Shown one piece after another: positions 18,549 to 27,924 of a DNA stretch of 64,000 nucleotides. Origin of the DNA: Modestobacter sp. VKM Ac-2982 (GTDB taxonomy: Bacteria; Actinomycetota; Actinomycetes; Mycobacteriales; Geodermatophilaceae); assembly GCF_026967935.1 (NCBI RefSeq), contig NZ_JAPVBL010000001.1:620001-684000 (forward strand), in the 5' to 3' direction. Position numbers and translations under genes: made by a program. The notes beneath the pieces are model-generated. The model searched no databases. It was not told the origin of the DNA and worked only from the letters and a program-made list of their open reading frames with translations. Position 1 is the first letter of the stretch. Every line of letters starts with the position of its first letter.

Positions 18549-19985
18549 GTGACCGCCCTCACGACGACGTGGGTCCGCGAGCTCCAGGACGCCCTGGGCC
18601 CGGACAGCGTGCTCACCGATCCCGACGTCACCGCCGCCTACGCACGCGACCAGGCGATGCTCGCCGAGGCCGGGCTGCCGGCCGCGGTGGCGCTGCCGCG
18701 CAGCACCGAGGAGGTGTCGGCGGTGCTGCGGCTGGCCAGCCGGCACGGGGTCCCCGTGGTGCCGCGGGGCGCGGGCTCGGGGCTGGTCGGTGCGGCCAAC
18801 GCGGTCGACGGGTGCATCACCCTCGCGCTGACCCGGATGGACGCCGTCCTGGAGGTCGCGCCGGCCGACCGGCTCGCCGTCGTCCAGGCCGGCGTGGTGA
18901 ACAAGACGCTGCGCGACGCCGTCCGGGAGCACGGGCTGTTCTACCCACCGGACCCGGCCAGCTACGACTGGTGCACCCTCGGCGGCAACCTGGCGATGAA
19001 CTCCGGCGGGCTGTGCTGCGTGAAGTACGGGGTCACCACCGACTACGTGCTCGGCCTGGAGGTCGTGCTCGCCGACGGCCGGGTGCTGCGCACCGGGCGG
19101 CGCACGGTGAAGGGCGTCGCCGGCTACGACCTGGCCCGGCTGTTCGTCGGTTCCGAGGGCACCCTGGGCGTGATCACCGAGGCGACGCTGGCGCTGCGCC
19201 CCGCCCCGCAGCCGCCGGTCACCCTGGTCGCCAGCTTCGGTACGAGCGCGCAGACCGGCCAGGTCGTCGAGCGGGTGGTCACCAGCGGCCTGGTGCCGAG
19301 CATGCTCGAGGTGATGGACCGCACCTGCATCCGCGCGGTCGACGACCTGATGAAGGCCGACCTGGACCGCGACGCGGCGGCGCTGCTGCTGGCCCAGTCC
19401 GACAGCGGCGGCGACGTGGCCCTCGCCGAGATCGCCGCACTCACCCGGCTGTGCGAGGAGGCCGGCGCGGACTTCGTGCACTCCACGGACGACCCGGCCG
19501 AGGGCGACCTGCTGATGACCGCCCGGCGGATGGCGCTGCCGGCGCTGGAGCGGCTGGGCAGCAGCCTGCTGCTCGACGACGTCGCCGTCCCGCGGTCGCG
19601 GGTGGCCACCTTCATCGACGGCTGCGACGCCATCGCCGCCACCGCCGGGCTGGTGATCGGGGTCGTCGGGCACGCCGGTGACGGCAACATGCACCCGACC
19701 GTCGTCTTCGACGGCGCCGACCCCGACCAGTGCACCCGGGCCTACGCCGCCTTCGACGCCATCCTGGAGCTGGGGCTGTCCCTCGGCGGCACCATCACCG
19801 GCGAGCACGGCGTCGGCACGATCAAGGCGGACTGGCTGGAGCGGGAGATCGGACCGGTGTCCCTCTCCGTGCACCAGGCGATCAAGCACGCGCTCGACCC
19901 GGCGGGGCTCCTGAACCCCGGGAAGATGTTCCGCCGGGCCGCCGCCGGCGACCTGGCCGCCGTCTCGGGGCTCATCGGCGCCTGA
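18549..19985 (+). CDS. FAD-linked 2-hydroxyacid oxidase, GlcD family
   Basis: A 478-residue flavoprotein of the vanillyl-alcohol-oxidase fold. PVVPRGAGSGLVGAAN near residues 75-90 is the FAD pyrophosphate loop, GGNLAMNSGGLCCVKYG near 140 contacts the flavin, GHAGDGNMHP near 375 holds the metal/substrate histidine, and TITGEHGVGTIK near 415 is the second conserved site. It should oxidise glycolate, D-lactate or a related 2-hydroxyacid. Unlike the long protein at 5705-8617 it has no Fe-S half, and no GlcE or GlcF neighbour is present, so its electron acceptor is unclear. The GTG start is fixed by a leaderless -10 box. Confidence 0.9.
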   Translation: MTALTTTWVRELQDALGPDSVLTDPDVTAAYARDQAMLAEAGLPAAVALPRSTEEVSAVLRLASRHGVPVVPRGAGSGLVGAANAVDGCITLALTRMDAVLEVAPADRLAVVQAGVVNKTLRDAVREHGLFYPPDPASYDWCTLGGNLAMNSGGLCCVKYGVTTDYVLGLEVVLADGRVLRTGRRTVKGVAGYDLARLFVGSEGTLGVITEATLALRPAPQPPVTLVASFGTSAQTGQVVERVVTSGLVPSMLEVMDRTCIRAVDDLMKADLDRDAAALLLAQSDSGGDVALAEIAALTRLCEEAGADFVHSTDDPAEGDLLMTARRMALPALERLGSSLLLDDVAVPRSRVATFIDGCDAIAATAGLVIGVVGHAGDGNMHPTVVFDGADPDQCTRAYAAFDAILELGLSLGGTITGEHGVGTIKADWLEREIGPVSLSVHQAIKHALDPAGLLNPGKMFRRAAAGDLAAVSGLIGA

Positions 19986-20013
19986 GGCGTCCGGCGGTGG
20001 GAGGCTGCAGGGC

Positions 20014-21375
20014 ATGACCGAGCGACTGGTGGTGGTCGGCGGCGACGCGGCCGGGATGTCGGCGGCCGCCCAGGCCCGGCGCCTGCGCACGGCGGCCGAG
20101 CTGGAGATCGTCGTCCTGGAGCAGAGCGACGTCGTCTCCTACTCCGCCTGCGGCATCCCCTACTGGGTCGCCGGGCAGGTGGGCGACCGGGACGACCTCA
20201 TCGCCCGGACGCCGGCCGAGTTCGCTGCCCGGGACATCACCGTGCACATCGGCACGCGGGCCGAGGCGATCGACCTGGACGCCGGTGAGGTGCACGCCCG
20301 CGGGGGCGAGCGGTTCGGCTACGACCGGCTGGTCGTCGCCACCGGCGGGCGGCCCAGCCGGCCCCCGATCCCCGGCCTGGACGCCCCCGGGGTGTTCGGC
20401 GTGCACCGGCTGGACGACGGCGCGGCCATCCGGGCGGCGATCGACCGGCTGCCCGCCGACGGCCCGCGGCGCGGGCTGGTGCTCGGCGGCGGCTACATCG
20501 GGCTGGAGATGGCCGAGGCCCTGCAGGACCGGGGCCTGGAGGTCACCGTCGTCCTGGCCGACCCGCTGCCGATGGCGCTGTTGGACACCGACATGGGCGA
20601 GCGGGTCTGTGCCGCCCTCGAGGCGATGGGCATGACGGTGCACGCCGACCAGGCGGTCCGGGAGGTGGTCCTCGACGCCGACGGCCGGGCCTGCGGGGTG
20701 CGCACCGACGTCGGCAGCTACCCCGCCGACCTCATCGTCCTCGGGCTGGGCATGGGCCCGGAGGCGCGGCTGGCCGCCGAGGCCGGGCTGGCGATCGGGC
20801 CGACCGGGGCGGTCGAGGTCGACCGGAGCCAGCGCTGCCGGGACCACCCGGAGGTGTTCGCCGCCGGCGACTGCGCGCAGACGTTCCACCGGGTCACCGG
20901 CGAGGTCGCGCACGTGGCGCTGGGCACGCACGCCAACAAGCAGGGCCGGGTCGCCGGCTCGGTGATCGGTGGCCGGCCGGCCCGCTTCGCCGGGGTGCTC
21001 GGCACGGCGGTGACCAAGGTGGGGGAGCTGGAGATCGGGCGGACCGGGCTGTGCACCACCCAGGCCGAGGAAGCCGGGTTCGCGTACCGCACCGACGTCA
21101 TCGAGGCGACCACCCGGGCCGGCTACTTCCCGGGCGCGGAGGAGATCGCGGTCAAGCTGGTCACCGAGGCCGGTTCCGGGCAGCTGCTCGGTGCCCAGGT
21201 GGTCGGCGGGCCGGGGTCGGGGAAGCGGATCGACGTGCTGGCCACGGCGATCTGGGCGGGGATGACCGCCGAGGAGCTGGCCGGCAGCGACCTCTCCTAC
21301 GCCCCGCCGTTCTCACCGACCTACGACCCGGTGGTGGTCGCCGCCCGCGCCGTCAGCCGCATCGAGCAGGGCTGA
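20014..21375 (+). CDS. NAD(P)-disulfide oxidoreductase family flavoprotein (CoA-disulfide reductase/NADH oxidase-like)
   Basis: A 453-residue two-dinucleotide-binding flavoprotein. The FAD motif VVVGGDAAGMSAA is at 6-18, the single redox cysteine Cys46 sits in SYSACGIPYW, the NAD motif LVLGGGYIGLEMAEAL is around 156-171, and FAAGDCAQTFH is the second FAD contact. A C-terminal dimerisation domain follows. One active-site cysteine near residue 43-46 marks the CoA-disulfide reductase/NADH oxidase/persulfide reductase branch. In an organism using mycothiol the natural disulfide is uncertain. It follows the GlcD-type gene by 28 bases and may be cotranscribed. Confidence 0.88.
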   Translation: MTERLVVVGGDAAGMSAAAQARRLRTAAELEIVVLEQSDVVSYSACGIPYWVAGQVGDRDDLIARTPAEFAARDITVHIGTRAEAIDLDAGEVHARGGERFGYDRLVVATGGRPSRPPIPGLDAPGVFGVHRLDDGAAIRAAIDRLPADGPRRGLVLGGGYIGLEMAEALQDRGLEVTVVLADPLPMALLDTDMGERVCAALEAMGMTVHADQAVREVVLDADGRACGVRTDVGSYPADLIVLGLGMGPEARLAAEAGLAIGPTGAVEVDRSQRCRDHPEVFAAGDCAQTFHRVTGEVAHVALGTHANKQGRVAGSVIGGRPARFAGVLGTAVTKVGELEIGRTGLCTTQAEEAGFAYRTDVIEATTRAGYFPGAEEIAVKLVTEAGSGQLLGAQVVGGPGSGKRIDVLATAIWAGMTAEELAGSDLSYAPPFSPTYDPVVVAARAVSRIEQG

Positions 21376-21459
21376 CCGGGGGCCGGGCACGCCCCCGGAG
21401 ACCGCCCGGCGCGATACTGACGGCCAGCAGAGCCGGTCCCGACGTCAGGAGAGCACCGC

Positions 21460-22494
21460 ATGCCCATCGCGACCCCCGAGGTCTACGCCGACATGATCAG
21501 CCGGGCGAAGGAGGGCGGGTTCGCCTATCCGGCGATCAACTGCACCTCGTCCGAGACGATCAACGCCGCGCTGCGCGGTTTCGCCGACGCCGGCAGTGAC
21601 GGGATCATCCAGTTCTCCACCGGGGGCGCCGAGTTCGGCTCGGGCACCCGGGTCAAGGACATGGTGACCGGTGCGGTGGCGCTGGCGGAGTTCGCGCACG
21701 TGGTCGCCGAGAAGTACCCGGTCAACGTCGCGCTGCACACCGACCACTGCCCCAAGGACAAGCTGGACAGCTACGTCCGACCGCTGATCGCCGTCTCCCA
21801 GGACCGGGTCGACGCCGGCCAGGAGCCGCTGTTCCAGTCGCACATGTGGGACGGCTCGGCCATCGAGCTGACCGAGAACCTGGAGATCGGCCAGGAGCTC
21901 ATCGAGAAGTGCGCGGCGGCCAAGATCGTGCTCGAGGTGGAGATCGGCGTCGTCGGGGGCGAGGAGGACGGCGTCGCCCACGAGATCAACGAGAAGCTCT
22001 ACACCGCTGACGGCGACTTCGTCCGCACCGCCGAGGCCCTCGGGCTCGGGGAGAAGGGCGTCTACCTGCTGGCGGCGACCTTCGGGAACGTGCACGGCGT
22101 CTACAAGCCGGGCAACGTCAAGCTCCGCCCCGACGTGCTGCAGCGCGGCCAGGCGGTCGTCGCCGAGCAGTTCGGTCTGGGGGAGGGCGCCAAGCCGTTC
22201 AACCTGGTGTTCCACGGCGGTTCCGGGTCCGCGCTCGAGGAGATCCGCGAGGCGCTGTCCTACGGCGTGGTGAAGATGAACGTCGACACCGACACCCAGT
22301 ACGCGCTGACCCGCGCGATCGCCGGGCACATGTTCAGCAACTACGACGGCGTCCTCAAGGTCGACGGCGAGGTGGGGGTCAAGAAGACCTACGACCCGCG
22401 CACCTACATGAAGCTGGCCGAGGCGAGCATGGCCGACCGGGTCGTGGAGGCCTGCGAGCACCTGCTCTCCGCCGGCCAGTCGCAGGCGGGCTGA
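21460..22494 (+). CDS. fbaA: Fructose-bisphosphate aldolase, class II
   Basis: A 344-residue Zn-dependent aldolase for the reversible cleavage of fructose 1,6-bisphosphate in glycolysis. The Zn/catalytic motif is ALHTDHCPKDKLD with His93, Asp95 and His96. ATFGNVHGVYKPG and FHGGSGS carry further metal/phosphate ligands, and NVDTDTQYA is the K/phosphate site, all in class IIA order. AGGAGAG is 6 bases upstream of the ATG, and a GATACT hexamer near 21413 may be the promoter, giving a 5' leader of about 40 bases. DUF3151 follows after 3 bases, a conserved actinobacterial pair. Confidence 0.96.
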   Translation: MPIATPEVYADMISRAKEGGFAYPAINCTSSETINAALRGFADAGSDGIIQFSTGGAEFGSGTRVKDMVTGAVALAEFAHVVAEKYPVNVALHTDHCPKDKLDSYVRPLIAVSQDRVDAGQEPLFQSHMWDGSAIELTENLEIGQELIEKCAAAKIVLEVEIGVVGGEEDGVAHEINEKLYTADGDFVRTAEALGLGEKGVYLLAATFGNVHGVYKPGNVKLRPDVLQRGQAVVAEQFGLGEGAKPFNLVFHGGSGSALEEIREALSYGVVKMNVDTDTQYALTRAIAGHMFSNYDGVLKVDGEVGVKKTYDPRTYMKLAEASMADRVVEACEHLLSAGQSQAG

Positions 22495-22497
22495 GCC

Positions 22498-22905
22498 ATG
22501 ACCCACGCACACCACAACCTGCTCGGCGAGCCGGCGCCCACCCTGCTGCCGGGCATCCCGGCGGCCGACGACGCGCTGGCCGCCGGCGCCGACCCGGCCG
22601 AGGTCGCGGCCGGGCACCCCACCTCCAGCGCCGCCTGGGCCGCCCTGGCCGAGAACGCACTGGAGGCCGGCCGGACCATCGAGGCCTACGCCTACGCCCG
22701 CACCGGCTACCACCGCGGGCTGGACGCGCTGCGCCGCAACGGCTGGAAGGGCTACGGCCCCGTGCCGTGGTCGCACGAGCCGAACCGCGGTTTCCTGCGC
22801 TGCGTCACCGTGCTGGCCACCGCGGCCGGCCGGATCGGCGAGGTCGACGAGCAGGAGCGCTGCACCCAGCTGCTGCGCGACTGCGACCCCACGCTGGCCC
22901 CCTGA
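22498..22905 (+). CDS. DUF3151 domain protein
   Basis: A 135-residue cytoplasmic protein of unknown function. It begins NLLGEPAPTLLPG and contains HPTSSAAWAALAENAL and TGYHRGLDALRRNGWKGYGPVPW, patterns of DUF3151. Aromatic and charged residues in the latter segment are highly conserved in the family. It lies 3 bases after fba and is almost certainly translated from the same mRNA; the family is repeatedly found there in actinobacteria, suggesting a link to aldolase or glycolysis that is not established. Confidence 0.87.
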   Translation: MTHAHHNLLGEPAPTLLPGIPAADDALAAGADPAEVAAGHPTSSAAWAALAENALEAGRTIEAYAYARTGYHRGLDALRRNGWKGYGPVPWSHEPNRGFLRCVTVLATAAGRIGEVDEQERCTQLLRDCDPTLAP

Positions 22906-22919
22906 CGCAGCACCCAGCT

Positions 22920-22991
22920 GCCGACTGAGCAGTTCGGGTCGCTCCCCGCGGCGTGTCCGCGCGGGTCGGCGACCACAACCGCTCAGTCGGC
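22920..22991. repeat. Nested inverted repeat after fba/DUF3151
   Basis: Outer arms GCCGACTGAGC (22920-22930) and GCTCAGTCGGC (22981-22991) enclose inner arms GGTCGC/GCGACC and CGCGG/CCGCG, so the 72 bases can fold into one long interrupted stem. It could be a terminator for the fba operon or a mobile-type palindromic element. There is no T tract. Confidence 0.55.
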
Positions 22992-23120
22992 GCTGGAGCG
23001 GGGCGACGACCCAGGTCGGGATCCGGATCTTGATCGTCCTGATGCCGAGACCTGGCGGTCTCGATAGCGTCATGATCCGGTCGGCGCCACCGGGCGCCGC
23101 CTCGAGAAGAGAGGCAGACC

Positions 23121-23264
23121 ATGGCCACGTTGCTCTGGATCCTCGCCGTCGTCCTGGTCGTCGCCGGGGTCGTCGCGATCGTCCGCAAGCAGATCATCTG
23201 GGGGATCGTGCTGATCGTCCTGGGGCTGTTGGTCGGCCCGGGAGGCGTCAGCGTCTTCACCTGA
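23121..23264 (+). CDS. GPGG-motif small membrane protein
   Basis: A 47-residue protein: a first hydrophobic helix (LLWILAVVLVVAGVVAIV), a two-residue basic turn (RKQ), a second hydrophobic stretch (IIWGIVLIVLGLLV) and the C-terminal GPGGVSVFT. The sequence has the form of the small actinobacterial GPGG-type hydrophobic proteins. GAGAGG is 6-7 bases before the ATG and a strong hairpin follows the stop, so it appears to be a free-standing gene. Function unknown; it should sit in the cytoplasmic membrane. Confidence 0.78.
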   Translation: MATLLWILAVVLVVAGVVAIVRKQIIWGIVLIVLGLLVGPGGVSVFT

Positions 23265-23268
23265 GCTG

Positions 23269-23306
23269 CCCCGGTGGGGCCGAGAGCCCGCTCGGCCCCA
23301 CCGGGG
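23269..23306 (+). terminator. Hairpin terminator after the GPGG gene
   Basis: Perfect 16-base stem (23269-23284 with 23291-23306), loop AGCCCG, 5 bases after the stop. It also faces the end of the convergent ABC operon about 80 bases on. Confidence 0.75.
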
Positions 23307-23386
23307 GAGTCAGGGACCACAGGACGCTGCGGGCGACCAGGTCGTCCTGGCCGCCCGGCGCTCTGTCGCCGGCTGCCCCGGGCCGC

Positions 23387-24208
23387 TCAGCGGTCGTGCT
23401 CGGCGGCCCGCAGCGAGTCGCTGAGCCGGGAGAGCTCGTCCCCGCCGGCGACCAGCCGGGTGAGGTCGTGCACGTCGACGTCCTCGCGGGTCAGGTCACC
23501 GGCCACCCGGCCCCCGCCGAGCAGCAGGAAGCGGTCGCCGACCAGGTGGGCGTGCTGCGGGCTGTGGGTCACGAACAGCACGGCGAGCCCCGCGTCGCGG
23601 GCGGCCACCACCGACTGCAGCACCAGTGCCCGCTGGGCCACCGTCATCGGCGCGGTCGGCTCGTCGATGACCAGCACCCGGGCGCCGAAGTGCAGGGCCC
23701 GGGCGATCGCCAGGCTCTGCCGCTCCCCGGCCTGCAGCGCGCTCGCGGCCTGGCCGGGGTCGAGCCCCGGGACGCCCACCCTGGCCATCGCCCGGGTGGT
23801 GATCTCCTCAGCCCGTCCGACGTCCAGCCGCCGGAACGGCCACACCCCGCGGGTCGGTTCGGCGCCCAGGAAGAAGTTCCGCCAGACCGACATCAGGGGT
23901 GCGATCGCCAGGTCCTGCCAGACCGTGGCGATCCCGCAGGCGCGGGCGCGCTGCGGCGACCGGAAGCGCTCCGGCCGGCCGTCGACCAGCAGCTCGCCCT
24001 CGGCCGGCTGCTGCAGGCCGGAGAGGACGGCGACCAGCGTCGACTTGCCCGAGCCGTTCTCCCCGAGCACGCAGACCACCTCACCGGCCCGCAGGGCCAG
24101 CGACACCCGGGACAGCGCCGGCACGCTGCCGAAGCGCACCGTCACCCCCCGCAGCTCCAGCACCGGCCGCGGGGAGCCGTGCGCGGACAGGTGGGCGGCC
24201 GTGCTCAT
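23387..24208 (-). CDS. Sugar ABC transporter ATP-binding protein with altered signature motif
   Basis: A 273-residue single-domain ABC ATPase. Walker A GENGSGKS and Walker B VLVIDEPTA are intact, and the Q-loop VWQDLAIAPLMSVWRNFFLG matches its paralog at 50203-51021 closely. The signature motif, LSGGE in the paralog, is LQAGE here (SALQAGERQSLAIARAL), and the D-loop after Walker B reads APMTV instead of SALGV. Changes at the signature serine and first glycine usually weaken ATP hydrolysis, so activity is uncertain. ATG 24208 overlaps the permease stop by 4 bases. No substrate-binding protein is adjacent; it could share that of the other system. Confidence 0.87.
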   Translation of the reverse strand: MSTAAHLSAHGSPRPVLELRGVTVRFGSVPALSRVSLALRAGEVVCVLGENGSGKSTLVAVLSGLQQPAEGELLVDGRPERFRSPQRARACGIATVWQDLAIAPLMSVWRNFFLGAEPTRGVWPFRRLDVGRAEEITTRAMARVGVPGLDPGQAASALQAGERQSLAIARALHFGARVLVIDEPTAPMTVAQRALVLQSVVAARDAGLAVLFVTHSPQHAHLVGDRFLLLGGGRVAGDLTREDVDVHDLTRLVAGGDELSRLSDSLRAAEHDR

Positions 24209-25302
24209 GATCGGGGCACCGTGCGCAGCCGCCGGCGGACGACACCGTTGACCAGCAACGCGACCAGCAGCAGCAGGCCGAGGAAGGCCTGGAACCAGCG
24301 CGGGTCCCAGTCGGCCAGCGAGATGCCCTCCCGGGCCACGGCGTAGAGCAGCGCCCCCAGCGCTGCGCCCACGGTCGAGCCGTACCCGCCGGTGAGCAGG
24401 CAGCCGCCGATCACCGCGACCACGATGAACTCGATCTCGGTGCCCAGCGCAGGGTCGACCTGCACGCCACCGAGCCGGACCAGGGCCAGCGTGCCGATCA
24501 GCCAGCCGGCGGCGGCGGTGCCGAGGAACAGCAGGACCGTGGTCCGCGCCACCGGGACGCCGAGCTCCTGGGCCGCCCGGCTGGCGCCGCCGCTGGCGAA
24601 GACGGCGTTGCCGAAGCGGGTGCGCCACAGCAGCCAGGTGGTCAGGAGGGTCGCCAGCGCCCACCACAGCAGCGAGATGCGGAACCGTCCGTCACCCAGC
24701 TGTGCGGTGGCCCCGAACACCGCCAGCGCCGACTCCCAGCCCGGTGCGTTCGCCAGGCCGGTGACCCGCGAGGAGCCCGCGATCGCGGCGGCCCCGGCGA
24801 GCGAGGCGCCCTGCAGCACGAGGAACGTCGCCAGCGTCACCAGGAAGCTGGGCAGCCCGGTGGTGACCACGAGCAGCCCGTTGGCCGCCCCGACCAGCAG
24901 GGCGGCGAGCAGGGACGCCAGCAGGGCCGGCCAGATGCCCAGACCGAGCTGGGTCACCAGCAGGGCGGTGACCAGGCTGCTGCCCACCGCGACGACCCCG
25001 ATCGACAGGTCGAACTGGCCGGCGACCAGCAGCAGCGCGACCGCGACGCCCCCGATCCCCAGCGGGGCCGCGATGTCCAGCACGGTGGCCAGGCCGCCGG
25101 AACTGATCAGTTCCGGTGCCTGCAGCCCGAAGAAGACGGCGAGCACCAGCACCCCGAACAGCGCACCCACGCCGGGGCGGGCGAGCAGCCGGTCCAGCAC
25201 CCGGCGACCGGCCGAGCGGGGGGCGGCGGGCGCCGCCGGGCCGAAGCCGGGCAGTCGCTCGCTGGTCGGCGGCGCGGCCGAGAAGGGGTGGAGGGGTGGC
25301 AC
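24205..25302 (-). CDS. Sugar ABC transporter permease (CUT2/FrcC-like)
   Basis: A 365-residue membrane protein with a short Pro/Ala-rich N-terminus and about ten hydrophobic segments. AGQFDLSIGVVAVGSS and [21 protein letters not shown] are the conserved motifs of ribose/fructose-type (CUT2) permeases. Its best match in this window is the permease at 49145-50206; the two align throughout. The GTG at 25302 follows AGGAGG by 12 bases and is preferred over earlier in-frame codons because the stretch before it is not protein-like. Forms an operon with the altered ATPase. Confidence 0.88.
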   Translation of the reverse strand: MPPLHPFSAAPPTSERLPGFGPAAPAAPRSAGRRVLDRLLARPGVGALFGVLVLAVFFGLQAPELISSGGLATVLDIAAPLGIGGVAVALLLVAGQFDLSIGVVAVGSSLVTALLVTQLGLGIWPALLASLLAALLVGAANGLLVVTTGLPSFLVTLATFLVLQGASLAGAAAIAGSSRVTGLANAPGWESALAVFGATAQLGDGRFRISLLWWALATLLTTWLLWRTRFGNAVFASGGASRAAQELGVPVARTTVLLFLGTAAAGWLIGTLALVRLGGVQVDPALGTEIEFIVVAVIGGCLLTGGYGSTVGAALGALLYAVAREGISLADWDPRWFQAFLGLLLLVALLVNGVVRRRLRTVPRS

Positions 25303-25375
25303 GGCGACGCGAGACCTCCTCGAGGGGGGCGGAGACCCCAGTGTCCACGATCGCCGGCGGCCGGACCGTCGCCCG

Positions 25376-27356
<1,981 letters not shown>

Positions 27357-27363
27357 CTGGACC

Positions 27364-27484
27364 GCGACCCTCCGGGCCGCAACGCGGCCAGGAGCCGTAC
27401 CCAGCTGCGACGAGCCGTTTCGTGGGATGAGGTCGGGGAGCCTCCGGCCCCCGCGACCTCATCCCACAGTCGCCTCTCGGCGAC
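27364..27484. repeat. Intergenic repeat unit A after purA
   Basis: A 121-base unit beginning GCGACCCTCCGGGCCGCA and ending CAGTCGCCTCTCGGCGAC. It contains a 14-base stem GTGGGATGAGGTCG/CGACCTCATCCCAC around a GC-rich loop and a terminal GTCGCC/GGCGAC stem. A second copy follows after 10 bases. Confidence 0.8.
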
Positions 27485-27494
27485 GGTGCTCATG

Positions 27495-27616
27495 GCGACC
27501 CTCCGGGCCGCACCGCGGCCAGGAGCCGTTCCCCCGCCTCGCTGAGCGGCTTCGTGGGATGACGGCAGGAGGCCTCCGGCCCCCGTGCCGTCCTCCCACA
27601 GTCGCCTCGCGGCGAC
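27495..27616. repeat. Intergenic repeat unit B after purA
   Basis: A 122-base near-copy of the preceding unit with the same order of blocks. In the central stem the bases differ (GTGGGATGACGGC and a partner ending GTCCTCCCAC) while much of the pairing is kept, suggesting selection for structure. The remaining ~70 bases to the next predicted gene show nothing I can name; no gene is supported in 27357-27685. Confidence 0.8.
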
Positions 27617-27685
27617 GCCGGGGTCGCGTTTCGGGTCGGCTGCCCCGAGCGTCCCCGGGCTGCCCGGCGTGCTCGTGGGCTGGGG

Positions 27686-27853
27686 TCAGGCGGGTTCGGG
27701 GACGCTGCCGGGGTCGCCGCCGGGGTCGTCGGGTGTCGACTCGATCGGCGGGGGCGGCAGCGTCTCCGGGGTGTCCGGCAGGAGTTCGCCCGCGTCGTCC
27801 GGCACGGGCTGGTCCGGGTCGAGGGGGGAGTCCGGCTCCGGGATCGACGTCAT
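27686..27853 (-). CDS. Possible small acidic, proline-rich protein
   Basis: A possible 55-residue protein, MTSIPEPDSPLDPDQPVP at the start and ending GDPGSVPEPA. It is strongly acidic and proline-rich, with no hydrophobic segment and no recognisable domain. It lies 71 bases after the glycerophosphodiesterase gene in the same direction. Low complexity and the absence of a clear ribosome binding site make it uncertain; an alternative start 21 bases upstream adds MRWLTRG. Confidence 0.35.
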   Translation of the reverse strand: MTSIPEPDSPLDPDQPVPDDAGELLPDTPETLPPPPIESTPDDPGGDPGSVPEPA

Positions 27854-27924
27854 GCCGCGAGTCAACCAGCGCATGATCGCCGCCGCCATCGACCGGGTCC
27901 GGTCCGCCCGGCCGGCGAGGCCGG

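Noticed and set aside
17835-20090. 751-residue minus-strand frame across pyrE and the GlcD-like gene
   Set aside because: Spans two well-supported plus-strand genes and has no domain features.
27364-27616. CRISPR-like or tandem array after purA
   Set aside because: Only two long units of unequal sequence, 10-base spacing, no spacers and no cas genes.
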